Shown: in pieces, positions 53,761 to 62,505 of the stretch | How the letters are laid out: every line of letters starts with the position of its first letter | Position numbering within the stretch: the first letter of the stretch is position 1 | Source: Armatimonadota bacterium | Lineage (GTDB): Bacteria; Armatimonadota; UBA5829 | DNA: 64,000 bases | Assembly (NCBI GenBank): GCA_039679645.1 | Contig: JBDKUO010000033.1 | Span: forward strand, 37,234 to 101,233 | Direction: 5' to 3' | Made by a program: the position numbers and the translations under genes | The notes under the pieces: model-generated | Told to the model about the DNA's origin: nothing | Databases searched by the model: none | What the model saw: the letters and a program-made list of their open reading frames with translations, nothing else

Positions 53761-54534
53761 CTATTCGCTCTGTTGAGCGCTATATCTGGATTGCCGATTA
53801 ATTACTATCTTCCAGGCTATCATGATGATAAAAGCAACTACAAGGTTGAATACAAATATTACAGGTGTATACTTCATTACAAGACCTGGGCCGAAATACC
53901 AAACGCACTTTATAGGTTTGAATGAGGACGAATCGGCTTCATACCACCCGATATTTACTCTGTCATCATCCCAAGTGCCTTCAACCTTAAAGCGTTGCCT
54001 GCCGCCCGGAAGTTTAGTCACCGAAAACCCGCCTACGCCAAAGCCGGAATCATACGTAAAACGCTTCAGCTGGCTGTTCAACTCATCAACTCTGGAGATC
54101 GGCACGATAAACTTACTGCCGGGATGTGCTTCTAGATAATCAGCCAAATCCTTATTGAACACTATGGCAACATCTGGTAAAGTACTACTTTTGACCGGAG
54201 TGGTAACAAGCACCGGAAACATATCAGGAATATTGCTACCTACTGCCTCTATTCTCGCCTTTTCCTCCTGTTTGGTTGCCAACATCAGCAAAGGAATTGA
54301 GTCAATGACCGATAACAGTAGGAAAACAACTATAAATGTTGAACAACCTACCGAACGAAGTCTGCCTTTCGATTCCGGCTTCATTGCCAGACAGGACTCA
54401 TTCTTACAATAATAAAATTCAGGCCCTTCAACAAGGCAATCCTTGCAATATGGAAGGCCACAGACATGGCATTTTCCCACCGCCTCTTTGTCAGGATGAT
54501 TTGTGCAGTATTCCCTGATTAACAATTCGTGCAT
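53761..54534 (-). CDS. B-box-like zinc finger membrane protein
   Basis: A 257-residue protein of unknown function. Residues 1-50 have the B-box type pattern (CTNHPDKEAVGKCHVCGLP, CKDCLVEG, FYYCKN). Two hydrophobic helices (about 65-90 and 220-240) place it in the membrane, with a beta-rich domain between. Start ATG 54534 is preferred, as the longer frame overlaps a hairpin; GGAGG lies about 11 bases upstream. Its place inside an arginine cluster is unexplained. Confidence 0.75.
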   Translation of the reverse strand: MHELLIREYCTNHPDKEAVGKCHVCGLPYCKDCLVEGPEFYYCKNESCLAMKPESKGRLRSVGCSTFIVVFLLLSVIDSIPLLMLATKQEEKARIEAVGSNIPDMFPVLVTTPVKSSTLPDVAIVFNKDLADYLEAHPGSKFIVPISRVDELNSQLKRFTYDSGFGVGGFSVTKLPGGRQRFKVEGTWDDDRVNIGWYEADSSSFKPIKCVWYFGPGLVMKYTPVIFVFNLVVAFIIMIAWKIVINRQSRYSAQQSE

Positions 54535-54589
54535 CCTTGTCACGGCCTCCATACACTCTATTGTCTCATTGCAAGTCGCATAATGATCA

Positions 54590-54615
54590 GGGTGGCAATT
54601 TTCCAACCGCCACCC
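54590..54615 (-). terminator. Hairpin after rhamnulose aldolase-like gene
   Basis: GGGTGGC (54590-54596) pairs with GCCACCC (54609-54615). No strong T-run on the minus strand; it may only partly terminate. Confidence 0.4.
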
Positions 54616-54621
54616 CGTGTT

Positions 54622-55449
54622 TTATAAGAACACCTTCTGCTCAATACCCAAAGACTTGCACACACTCAGTATCTCTTCATCAGAGAGACCATCGGCAAGG
54701 CCGTGGTTTGTCAGGTTCATATACTCGTAGTGCGCTCCGGTCTCGACATACTCGACCAGGTCACATGCGCGCTTGACTGAAGTGTCGGACCTGGACATAA
54801 CGCCATGCTTAGCCCACAGCACAATGCTGTGTGTGCGAAGCATCTCGACATTGGCTTTCTTCAGTTCGTCTGAGCCCGGCACTTTGAATGGAATATAGCC
54901 TATTCCGTCAGGAAGCTGCACTATTCCTTCAGGTTCCCAGCGGAGTATGTGGCGATTGAGATATTTCTCGTCCTGGTAGCGCGAGATGTGGCTCAGATAC
55001 GTAAGATGCAAAGGCTGAGCGTGTATCAGCGCGTGGAAATTAGTCTTCTTGATCCTGATCTGGTCTGTGTGGACCGCAATATGTGAATTGCACTCGCTTG
55101 TCAGGCGGGCAAACAGGCAATCCCTAGAAGTGTAAAGCTTTGCGCTCTTGCCGTCCTTTGCAACCTTAACCAACCCGAGGTTTGCTGTAGGGTCATTGGC
55201 CACTTCACGCAGCCGCCGGCCTGAGCCGGTGGCAATAAGCGATCCGCCTGCAAGCTCCGGTAGAGCATTGGGCAGCTCATAGTCCTGCACGTTTGTGAAA
55301 AACTTTCCGGGATCAATATCCCAGCCCACAAACACCGATATATTTCCCGCAGCTCCTTCGCTTGCCTGGATGTCGGCCAACCGACGTCCCGCCTCGCCAA
55401 TGAGGCCCATCAGCTCTTCGAGAGATGGATAAGGTTCTTCTACTGACAT
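54622..55449 (-). CDS. Class II aldolase, rhamnulose-1-phosphate aldolase-like
   Basis: A 275-residue class II aldolase. Features: SEGAAGNISVFVG, SLIATGSGRRLREV, the zinc motif HALIHAQPLHLTYL (HxH type) and LWAKHGVMSRS with the third His. The size and the GNISV/ATGSGRRLRE features fit RhaD-type aldolases, which split rhamnulose-1-phosphate into DHAP and lactaldehyde. A GH78 rhamnosidase lies 30 kb away but no rhamnose operon is visible. Confidence 0.82.
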   Translation of the reverse strand: MSVEEPYPSLEELMGLIGEAGRRLADIQASEGAAGNISVFVGWDIDPGKFFTNVQDYELPNALPELAGGSLIATGSGRRLREVANDPTANLGLVKVAKDGKSAKLYTSRDCLFARLTSECNSHIAVHTDQIRIKKTNFHALIHAQPLHLTYLSHISRYQDEKYLNRHILRWEPEGIVQLPDGIGYIPFKVPGSDELKKANVEMLRTHSIVLWAKHGVMSRSDTSVKRACDLVEYVETGAHYEYMNLTNHGLADGLSDEEILSVCKSLGIEQKVFL

Positions 55450-55523
55450 TTCTGATCCAACTTTCCGACCGAGAACAATTTACCCGATCAATTTACCTTC
55501 CACCAACTTATTCTTGCCGATAT

Positions 55524-55931
55524 TTATGGCATGGGCAGCTCTGCGCGTATTGCGCTACGTACTCGTTCGGCAATATGAACAGCATTGGTAGCTTCTTCCT
55601 TATTTACTTCCTCGTCCTCGCCCGGATACCGTGTTGTTATAGCATACGGAGTGAGTTCGTCCGCAGACTCGATTTCTGCAGCCGGTCCACCTTGCTCTGC
55701 CAATAACTCAAGCAAGCGCCCGATGTTATGCGTGTATGGAAAATCAACTCCACACATTACAAGGAATGCCTTCAGATACTTCTCGGTGCACTGCTGCGCA
55801 TGATAGGCGATCAGGCGGCACGGGCAACCATCTTCAATCTGCAGGGCATGGACTGCTAGCCGCAAATCCTCATCGGCATAATCTGCCCACTGCCTGATCT
55901 TCTCGATTATTTCAGGGCTAAGCTCGCTCAT
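55524..55931 (-). CDS. HEPN domain protein of MNT/HEPN pair
   Basis: A 135-residue helical protein with the PF05168 HEPN pattern (LIAYHAQQCTEKYLKAFLVMCGVDFPYTHNIGRLLELL). The Rx4-6H RNase motif of HepT toxins is not evident, unlike the pair at 31.7 kb. Start ATG 55931 overlaps the MNT gene by 14 bases, so the two are coupled. Confidence 0.87.
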   Translation of the reverse strand: MSELSPEIIEKIRQWADYADEDLRLAVHALQIEDGCPCRLIAYHAQQCTEKYLKAFLVMCGVDFPYTHNIGRLLELLAEQGGPAAEIESADELTPYAITTRYPGEDEEVNKEEATNAVHIAERVRSAIRAELPMP

Positions 55932-56235
55932 AAAGCACTCTACCTTCAATTGATGCAGGTCTTGCCACAGTGCCGGCTATCATCCGGTCTCGCTCATATT
56001 CCTCCGGCGTAAGCACGATGATATCCCGGGCAATACCGAGACCACGAAGCGCTCTGTCCATCTCAACCATCAAGTTGCGTCTTTTGCCCGAGAATGAACA
56101 AATCACCAGAAGATCGACATCGCTGTGCTCATCAGCAGTGCCGCGCGCCTGCGAGCCGAAGAGTATTATCTTATCCGGATCAAAACTCTCCGCAAGTCTG
56201 CGTGCCGCAGTCTCGATTGTGTCCTTGATAATCAT
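55918..56235 (-). CDS. Nucleotidyltransferase of MNT/HEPN pair
   Basis: A 105-residue minimal nucleotidyltransferase. ILFGSQARGTADEHSDVDLLV is the GSx10DxD active site, here with a full GSRA-like start. It precedes and overlaps the HEPN gene. Lies between argG and the aldolase gene. Confidence 0.9.
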   Translation of the reverse strand: MIIKDTIETAARRLAESFDPDKIILFGSQARGTADEHSDVDLLVICSFSGKRRNLMVEMDRALRGLGIARDIIVLTPEEYERDRMIAGTVARPASIEGRVLYERA

Positions 56236-56298
56236 ACGATTTACCTCAAGGGTCTCATATGCCGCATTATATCATCAAGGAGAGTGGAGCGCGTTACG

Positions 56299-56335
56299 TG
56301 CTCTCCACCCTCCACTCTTATACTCTTAACTATCC
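56299..56335 (+). repeat. CT-rich element copy near the argG end
   Basis: Reads GTGCTCTCCACC, CTCCACTCTTATACTC, TTAACTATCC. It shares the CTCTCCACTCT and AACTAT parts of the leader elements but sits at a gene end. Confidence 0.45.
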
Positions 56336-57516
56336 TTCACCGTGCGATACATTCTTGCCTGCATGCCATGGGTCTTCACGATCCCGACAGCCTCGCTCTG
56401 ATCGAATGTCTTGGAATCGAACGACGCCAGGTCCTCGTTATAGAGAGCATACTTGCTCGCGCGTCCTACGACTGTGCAGCTTCCCTTGAACAGGCGCAGG
56501 ATCACGTCGCCGGTAACTCTGGGCTGAATCTTGTTGATAAAGGCTTCCAGATCGTCTTTGAACGGGTCATACCACAGACCCTCATAGGCAAGCTTGCCCC
56601 ACTGCTGATCCACCGACACCTTGAAAGCTCTCTCCTCGGCTGTGCAGACCAGGTCTTCCAAGGCCTTGTGAGCCGGAATCAGCACTTTTGCTGCAGGGCA
56701 CTCGTAGTTCTCGCGGACCTTAAGACCGATAATCCTGTCCTCCATTATGTCGACTCGCCCAACGCCATTGGCTCCCGCCAGCTCGTGAACCTTCAGGACC
56801 AGATCGAGTGAGTTCATCTTCTGGCCGTTCAAAGCAACCGGCACGCCGTTTTCAAACGTGATGGTAATCTCAGTCGGCGTGTTGGGCGCCTCGATCGGGT
56901 TCTTTGTCCAGTGGAAGATCTCTTCCGGCGGAGCGTAATCCGGCTCCTCCAGGTGACCGCCCTCAATGGAGCGACCCCACAAATTCTCGTCTATGGACCA
57001 TATCTTGTCCTTGCTCTGGCCGATAGGGATACCCTTCTTTTCGGCGTATTCGATCTCCCAGGTCCGGGTCATAGTGTGCTCGCGCATAGGGGCAATAATC
57101 GGCATATCAGGCATCAGAGCGCGCATCACGAACTCGATCCTGAACTGATCGTTGCCCTTACCTGTGCATCCATGGCAGAAGGCATCGCCCTTAACTTTCT
57201 GAGCAATCTCGACTGCCTTGAGGCCAATAAGAGGCCTGGCTATAGACGTGCTGATCGGGTAGCCCTGATAGTCGCCGTTGGCCTTGATCGCAGGGAAGAT
57301 GTATTCGTCTACGAACTCCTGCCTGGCGTCGATTGTGTAGTGCTCGGTCCCGAGCATCTTGGCCTTCTCCTCGGCCTGTTTGATCTCTGCTGCGGGAAGG
57401 CCCACATCGACCGTCACTGTGACGACGTGGTCGAACCCATAGTCCTCGCGCATCATAGGGATGCACACTGATGTATCCAGCCCACCTGAGTAGACTAGGA
57501 CGACTGTTTTTGGCAT
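56326..57516 (-). CDS. argG: Argininosuccinate synthase
   Basis: A 396-residue enzyme that joins citrulline and aspartate with ATP. Motifs: VLVYSGGLDTSVCI (P-loop), STSIARPLIGLKAVEIA, FCHGCTGKGNDQFRIE and GRASKYALYNEDLASFD. Start ATG 57516 follows GGAGG; a TTG 12 bases upstream is less likely. Normal length. Confidence 0.97.
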   Translation of the reverse strand: MPKTVVLVYSGGLDTSVCIPMMREDYGFDHVVTVTVDVGLPAAEIKQAEEKAKMLGTEHYTIDARQEFVDEYIFPAIKANGDYQGYPISTSIARPLIGLKAVEIAQKVKGDAFCHGCTGKGNDQFRIEFVMRALMPDMPIIAPMREHTMTRTWEIEYAEKKGIPIGQSKDKIWSIDENLWGRSIEGGHLEEPDYAPPEEIFHWTKNPIEAPNTPTEITITFENGVPVALNGQKMNSLDLVLKVHELAGANGVGRVDIMEDRIIGLKVRENYECPAAKVLIPAHKALEDLVCTAEERAFKVSVDQQWGKLAYEGLWYDPFKDDLEAFINKIQPRVTGDVILRLFKGSCTVVGRASKYALYNEDLASFDSKTFDQSEAVGIVKTHGMQARMYRTVKDS

Positions 57517-57552
57517 GATATCCTCCAAATTAATGTTTAGCTTATTGTCTCA

Positions 57553-57634
57553 GAACCGCTGAGACGCTGAACTTATATGAAGCGCTGAAAAACTGAAATT
57601 CAGCGTTTCATCTCATTCATACTTTCAGCGGTTC
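57553..57634. repeat. Nested inverted repeats between argG and argF
   Basis: An outer pair GAACCGCTGA/TCAGCGGTTC (57553-57562, 57625-57634) encloses ACGCTGAA/TTCAGCGT (57564-57571, 57599-57606) and a further GCGCTGAA copy. The word CGCTGAA recurs. It could form a cruciform or a branched RNA leader of argG. Confidence 0.65.
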
Positions 57635-57654
57635 AGATGTCACACACTCCACTC

Positions 57655-59070
57655 TCAGCCCGCCAGCAAAACCATAACCGCCTTCTGAGCATGCAGCCTG
57701 TTTTCAGCCTCGTCAAATACGACGGACTGCTTGCTGTCGATCACTTCGTCAGTGACCTCAGAGCTGCGGTGAGCGGGCAGGCAGTGCTCGAAAATCGCGT
57801 CGTGTTTTGCATGCTTCATAAGATCAGCATTTACCTGGAATGGCGCAAAAATCGTTGCCCTCTCTTGGGCTTCGGCTTCCTGACCCATGCTCGCCCACAC
57901 GTCCGTGTAGACCACATCAGCATCTTTGACAGCCTCTACGGCATCGTTGAATATCTCAATCTTGGCGCCTGTCTCTTTAGCAAACTCTTTTGCTGTGGCT
58001 GTCACATTCTCATCAGGCTCGTAGCCCTTGGGGCAGCCGATGGCAAAGTTCATTCCGACTTTGGCGGCAAGCAGCATCAGCGAATGAGCAACGTTGTTAC
58101 CGTCACCTATAAATGCGAGCTTGAGCCCTTCAAACTTGCCCTTATGTTCGAGAATCGTATAGAAATCGGCCAGAGCCTGGCACGGGTGCTCGAGATCGGA
58201 CAAGGCGTTTATGACTGGGACCCCCGAATACTGCGCAAGTCCGGTCACCTTCTCATGCTCAAACACACGGGCCATAATAATATCGCACATCCGCCCGATG
58301 GTCTGCGCCACATCGCCTATACTCTCGCGCTTGCCCAAGCCGATATCGTTGGGCCCGAGGTATATTCCGTGCCCTCCGAGCTGGAATATTCCGGTCTCGA
58401 AGGATACTCGCGTCCGCAGGCTGGGTTTCTCGAATATCATGGCAAGAGTCTTGCCCTCGAGAATCCTGCGCTGCCGTGACGGTGGGATAATTCCGTCCTT
58501 GAGCTTTCTGGTCATATCAAAGATAGCTTCTATCTCGGCCCTGTTAAGCTGCGAGATGCTGAGCAGACTGGTGCCCCGAAGCTCGACAACCGCTTCCGGT
58601 TTCTTCTCGCTGGTGAAGGCCACTCCCTCCAGCAGCTTGCCGCTGCGCTGCTCTATTACCGCCTGCCTGGCGGCTTCCAGCTCGACCCCGAACTTTGCCA
58701 GCGTCCGGGCAGCCAGGCCCTCCGGCTGTCGAATGACGCCAAGCAGAAGATGCTCTGAGCAGAGCCGATCGACCTGCATCTCGTTGCCCTCTTCATAGGC
58801 GTAGTCAATTGCGCGCTTGGCGCGCGGGGTAAGCTGCATATCGCCGCCCAGCTTGCCCGAGCCCCTGGCCATGTTGGCCTCAAGTTCGGCGCGCAGCTCT
58901 TTCAAGTCCACACCCAGCGAGGTCAGCACAAGCGCAGCGCCGCATCCCCGGTCTCTGGTCAGGCCCAGCAGAATATGCTCGATGGAGACGTTATTGTCAC
59001 CCATCTTGCCCGCTTCTTCCTGAGCGAAAAATATAACCCGCTTAGCATGATCAGTAAATCGTTGCCACAT
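57655..59070 (-). CDS. argF: Clp N-domain fused to ornithine carbamoyltransferase
   Basis: One 471-residue chain with an unusual layout. Residues 4-70 and 80-146 are two Clp-N repeats, close to ClpC/ClpA N-domains (RFTDHAKRVIFFAQEEA, VSIEHILLGLTR, LTPRAKRAIDYAYEE, LCSEHLLLGVIR). After a short linker, residues 163-471 are a complete ornithine carbamoyltransferase: S217-L-R-T-R for carbamoyl phosphate, HPCQ (295-298), DVWASMGQE (390-398) and HCLPAHR (429-435). All catalytic motifs are present. It makes citrulline in the arginine pathway; the Clp-N part may recruit a Clp ATPase, adaptor or regulator. ATG follows GAGGAG. Confidence 0.96.
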   Translation of the reverse strand: MWQRFTDHAKRVIFFAQEEAGKMGDNNVSIEHILLGLTRDRGCGAALVLTSLGVDLKELRAELEANMARGSGKLGGDMQLTPRAKRAIDYAYEEGNEMQVDRLCSEHLLLGVIRQPEGLAARTLAKFGVELEAARQAVIEQRSGKLLEGVAFTSEKKPEAVVELRGTSLLSISQLNRAEIEAIFDMTRKLKDGIIPPSRQRRILEGKTLAMIFEKPSLRTRVSFETGIFQLGGHGIYLGPNDIGLGKRESIGDVAQTIGRMCDIIMARVFEHEKVTGLAQYSGVPVINALSDLEHPCQALADFYTILEHKGKFEGLKLAFIGDGNNVAHSLMLLAAKVGMNFAIGCPKGYEPDENVTATAKEFAKETGAKIEIFNDAVEAVKDADVVYTDVWASMGQEAEAQERATIFAPFQVNADLMKHAKHDAIFEHCLPAHRSSEVTDEVIDSKQSVVFDEAENRLHAQKAVMVLLAG

Positions 59071-59094
59071 TTAGTAATCTCCTCAAATAAACGA

Positions 59095-59550
59095 TCAGGT
59101 TTCTTTCTTGTAACAAGCAAGAGTCAAAGCATCGGAATGGACACGATCCTCAACACAACGAAAACCGGCTTTTTCATATAAATGGCAGTTGCGTTTGTTG
59201 TCCTTTGGTGTAACGAGAGACCATGTGCTTGCCTCAGGGTGCTCGCTAAACATAAACTGCAGCGCCTTGCTTCCTATACCCCGGTTGTGATAATCGGGAT
59301 GGACACTGAGCACACGCAGGAAGTAATGCGAATCGCTGCGCTTGCGTATCTCGATGCTTCCGACAGTCACACCATCCGCCATAGCCTTGTAAAATATGGT
59401 AGAGCGTATGTTTTTAAGCATCACTTCTCGGTCATATACATATGCCGGACATTCTCCATATTTCTGCAGGTCTACGGCAAATGCCGCATTCTGCACAGCT
59501 ATCAAATCGTCGGCATCGTCTTCAGATGCCCGGACGAAATCGATATTCAT
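59095..59550 (-). CDS. GNAT-family acetyltransferase in arginine cluster
   Basis: A 151-residue acetyltransferase. LSVHPDYHNRGIGSKALQFMF is the acetyl-CoA loop, and NRNCHLYEKAGF-like (KRNCHLYEKAGFRC) is motif B. The start overlaps the argD stop by one base (TAATG). The substrate is unknown; a role as N-acetylglutamate synthase is possible by position only. Confidence 0.87.
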   Translation of the reverse strand: MNIDFVRASEDDADDLIAVQNAAFAVDLQKYGECPAYVYDREVMLKNIRSTIFYKAMADGVTVGSIEIRKRSDSHYFLRVLSVHPDYHNRGIGSKALQFMFSEHPEASTWSLVTPKDNKRNCHLYEKAGFRCVEDRVHSDALTLACYKKET

Positions 59551-60749
59551 TACTCTCCATCCAATATCTTTGCGATAATACTTACCGCACGGTCGACTAA
59601 CTCTTGAGTCAGGATAAGAGGCGGGACGAAGCGCAGAGTGTTCTCACTCGTCGCATTGATTATCAGACCGGCCTCCAGCGCCTTTGATACCAGGTCTTTG
59701 GCTATTGGTTTATCAAAATCTGCTGCCGCCATCAGTCCAAGCCCGCGCACTTCTTTCACTCCCGGCAGTCTGGATAGCTGCTCGCGGAAATACTGCCCAA
59801 CCTTAGCCGAGTTTTCGACCCATCCGCCGTCTTTTATCTCAGTCACTGCTGCAAGTGCCGCCGCGCAGGCCAGTGGGTTGCCGCCGAATGTAGCCGCATG
59901 ATCTCCCGGCTCAAACACATCTGCCCATTTGTCACGTGCAAGGCATGCCCCCATCGGGAAGCCCGCCGCAATTGTCTTAGCAAGGGTAATAACATCCGGG
60001 ACAACCCCGAAATTCTGGAACCCAAACATCTTACCCGTTCTGCCAAGGCCTGTCTGGACTTCGTCAAAGATCAAAGCCGCACCGGACTTGTCGCACAGAT
60101 CGCGCGCAGCCTGCAAAAACTCGACACTGGCCGGATGCACTCCGCTCTCACCCTGCACTGGCTCCATCATAACGGCGCAGGTCTTTTCATTCACTGCGTT
60201 CTTGAGAGCTTTGACATCATTATAAGGTATATATTTGTAACCCGGAACCAGCGGGGTAAACGACTTCTGATACTTCGGCTGACCGGTAGCTGTGATAGCC
60301 GCCAGAGTCCGGCCGTGGAAAGACTTCAAGGCAGTCACTATCTCACACTTTTCAGGGTGCCCCGAAATCTTTGCAGCCTTCTTGGCAAGCTTCATTGCTG
60401 CTTCGTTGGCTTCCGCGCCCGAGTTGCAGAAGAATGCCTTGCTCATCCCCGATATCTCGCACAGGAGCTTTGCAAGCTGAGCCTGGCCGGGCACGTAATA
60501 GAGATTGCTTGTATGCATGAGAATCCCGGCCTGCTCGCGGATAGCCTCTACTACTTTGGACGGGCAGTGCCCGAGTCCGTTTACAGCAATCCCTGCCACA
60601 AGGTCGAGATACTCCTTGCCGTCGATATCATATGCAAAGCACCCCTCGCCCCTAACGAGCACTACAGGCTGCCTGCCGTATGTTTTCATTACATATTGAT
60701 CGTAAAGCGCCATTACATCTGCGCTGGTTGTTATTTCTTTAGTTGTCAT
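59550..60749 (-). CDS. argD: Acetylornithine aminotransferase
   Basis: A 399-residue class III PLP aminotransferase making N-acetylornithine from the semialdehyde. Motifs: GIAVNGLGHCPSKVVEAI, FFCNSGAEANEAAMKLA, FHGRTLAAITATGQ, AALIFDEVQTGLGRTG and the PLP-lysine segment VITLAKTIAAGFPMGAC. ATG 60749 follows AAGGA. 16 bases upstream lies the L,D-transpeptidase-like gene. Confidence 0.96.
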   Translation of the reverse strand: MTTKEITTSADVMALYDQYVMKTYGRQPVVLVRGEGCFAYDIDGKEYLDLVAGIAVNGLGHCPSKVVEAIREQAGILMHTSNLYYVPGQAQLAKLLCEISGMSKAFFCNSGAEANEAAMKLAKKAAKISGHPEKCEIVTALKSFHGRTLAAITATGQPKYQKSFTPLVPGYKYIPYNDVKALKNAVNEKTCAVMMEPVQGESGVHPASVEFLQAARDLCDKSGAALIFDEVQTGLGRTGKMFGFQNFGVVPDVITLAKTIAAGFPMGACLARDKWADVFEPGDHAATFGGNPLACAAALAAVTEIKDGGWVENSAKVGQYFREQLSRLPGVKEVRGLGLMAAADFDKPIAKDLVSKALEAGLIINATSENTLRFVPPLILTQELVDRAVSIIAKILDGE

Positions 60750-60765
60750 AATTTCCTTCTTTCAC

Positions 60766-61485
60766 TCATTGTGGCAGCTTATTCATTTCACCGCAAATAT
60801 CTCGATATAGCTCCTTAGTCCACTTAGGCATATTGTTCGGCAGTTTCACCTGTCTGTTCTTTCTTAAGTCATACGGGGCAATAACAACCTCAATATTTTT
60901 AATGCCAACATCCGCAGCCATCACAAACAGGTCTTCCGATACTTTATCACCCATCGCAATGCAGCCGATAGAGACATTGCTGCCATGAATCATTATGTCG
61001 CTGCCGAGATTTGTCCTGCCATCTACTCTTGCCATCTTTCGATCAAATGAATTCGGATAATCCAGACGCATCGAAAGGTGATACAGGCTGTTAGGATTCA
61101 AAAACACTATTCTGTAAATGCCTTCAGGCACCTGGCAATCGCCCTCACAAAGTTTTGGACCACATTCACCACTTGCCGCGAGGATCGGATAGTTTTTGAT
61201 CAGAACAAAATGCCCTCTTGCGTATTCAGCATAAAGCTGAAGTATTTTCTCTTCTTTGAGAACCAAAAGTATCACACGCTTAGGCGGATAGTTTACACCA
61301 TGTTTCTCAAAATAGCCGCCGAGCCTTGTTCTAGCTGCTGGACCATATTGCCGAAGCCTGTCTTCAACTGTTTTCTCTCCTTGTAGTTTGTTCACAAGTC
61401 TCTGAACCGGACTTATCCTCGGCATTATCAATGCCAGCACGATCAGCATTATTCCTACCACGGCGATCGTTATAAGCCTGCGCAT
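60766..61485 (-). CDS. L,D-transpeptidase-like (YkuD) protein
   Basis: A 239-residue protein with an N-terminal membrane anchor (about 5-22) and a C-terminal YkuD domain. IMIHGSNVSIGCIAMGD carries the catalytic His and Cys (HGxx..SxGC), and EGIYRIVFLNPNSLYHLSM is typical of the YafK-like subgroup. It likely modifies peptidoglycan outside the inner membrane. Start ATG 61485 is preferred, as GGAG is 9 bases upstream. It lies between two membrane-protein genes and argD. Confidence 0.87.
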   Translation of the reverse strand: MRRLITIAVVGIMLIVLALIMPRISPVQRLVNKLQGEKTVEDRLRQYGPAARTRLGGYFEKHGVNYPPKRVILLVLKEEKILQLYAEYARGHFVLIKNYPILAASGECGPKLCEGDCQVPEGIYRIVFLNPNSLYHLSMRLDYPNSFDRKMARVDGRTNLGSDIMIHGSNVSIGCIAMGDKVSEDLFVMAADVGIKNIEVVIAPYDLRKNRQVKLPNNMPKWTKELYRDICGEMNKLPQ

Positions 61486-61565
61486 ATCTGTCATCTCCAG
61501 TTGCCGTTATTTGCGGCAATGGCATGTCTTGTGCCTAGCGTTCCGGGACTAAAGCCCACATATGG

Positions 61566-61589
61566 GGTCCGGGATTTAAATCCCGGACC
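61566..61589. repeat. Perfect 24-bp palindrome
   Basis: GGTCCGGGATTT is followed directly by its exact complement, giving a perfect dyad without a loop. It lies between two minus-strand genes, next to a looser CCGGGACTAAAGCCC element. Confidence 0.75.
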
Positions 61590-61610
61590 ATCGTGAATTT
61601 GAACATTCTT

Positions 61611-62072
61611 TCATTGCGATTCATTGCTATGTTCATGCGGCTGCCAGTTATCTGCAGCAACCGACAAAATAGCAATCAGCTCCTCGTATCCCTCAAGGTA
61701 CGATTCAATGCAAAACACTTCATTTCTATCATTTGTACAGATAGTGATTTCCGCCCATGGCACTTTTCGATTTGAAAAAAACGGATGACCCGGATGTTTC
61801 TCCATTCTCAATACATCATCAAGAGAAATCACGCGATACTTGAGTGCGCGAAATAGTGATACCTCATTCCCATCAACTTCAATTGCCGCTGGCCACCTCG
61901 ATAAGCGACTGTTATCCACTCGAAAGGCAATTACGAATGCAACCAGGCTTGCAAATGCTGATACCATAAAGGAAGCACCGTAACCATAACCGGCAATTCC
62001 AGCCATAAATGCTATTAATAAGTAAAGACCCCAAGTTCGAATCCTAGAATCTTCATAACAATAGCGCACCAT
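61611..62072 (-). CDS. Hypothetical membrane protein, PH-like domain possible
   Basis: A 153-residue protein of unknown function. Two hydrophobic segments near the N-terminus (WGLYLLIAFMAGIAGYGYGA, VSAFASLVAFVIAF) are followed by a soluble part with EVDGNEVSLFRALKYRVISLDDVL, which resembles bacterial PH-like membrane proteins. This similarity is weak. Confidence 0.6.
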   Translation of the reverse strand: MVRYCYEDSRIRTWGLYLLIAFMAGIAGYGYGASFMVSAFASLVAFVIAFRVDNSRLSRWPAAIEVDGNEVSLFRALKYRVISLDDVLRMEKHPGHPFFSNRKVPWAEITICTNDRNEVFCIESYLEGYEELIAILSVAADNWQPHEHSNESQ

Positions 62073-62134
62073 GAAAAAGCAGATTCCTCACGTTCGTTCG
62101 TAATGACAGGCTGCGATAGGCTTACAATTTTCAC

Positions 62135-62473
62135 TTAATGCCTTAGCTTACACAGCATCCGTCCCAACATATAACTGATTGTTGGCACCATACTAAATGC
62201 AGCAGTCCAGCATATGATTTGCAGTAGAGTTGCCTTACTGCTATAAATGATTACTGGCAAAATGCAAAAACCAGCAAAAATCCCAAATCGTTCATCATCG
62301 GCAGCGCCTGCTTTTATGCCAAACCAAAACATTATCATGGAAGCAGTAACTAAATAAGCAGCCATTAGAATATTGTGCAAATGCTTTGGCACAAGCTCGT
62401 TGACACTAAGTAAAAATAACGTAATGAGCAGCACTATGCCTGCATTGCGTAATTTGATTCTTCCATTGGCCAT
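62135..62473 (-). CDS. Small membrane protein, hypothetical
   Basis: A 112-residue protein with three to four hydrophobic segments and no known motif. GGGGAGG lies 5 bases before the ATG. It is between argB and the previous hypothetical gene. Confidence 0.65.
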   Translation of the reverse strand: MANGRIKLRNAGIVLLITLFLLSVNELVPKHLHNILMAAYLVTASMIMFWFGIKAGAADDERFGIFAGFCILPVIIYSSKATLLQIICWTAAFSMVPTISYMLGRMLCKLRH

Positions 62474-62505
62474 AAATGCCTCCCCAAAAACGCACTAAGC
62501 AATTC

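Noticed and set aside
57591..57606. ARG-box-like sequence (TGAAATTCA) near argG
   Set aside because: Only one half resembles the ArgR site and it lies within word repeats, so it is not supported.
62031..62050. GTTCGAATCC, resembling a tRNA T-arm
   Set aside because: It lies inside a coding gene on the other strand, and no acceptor stem or anticodon arm can be placed around it.
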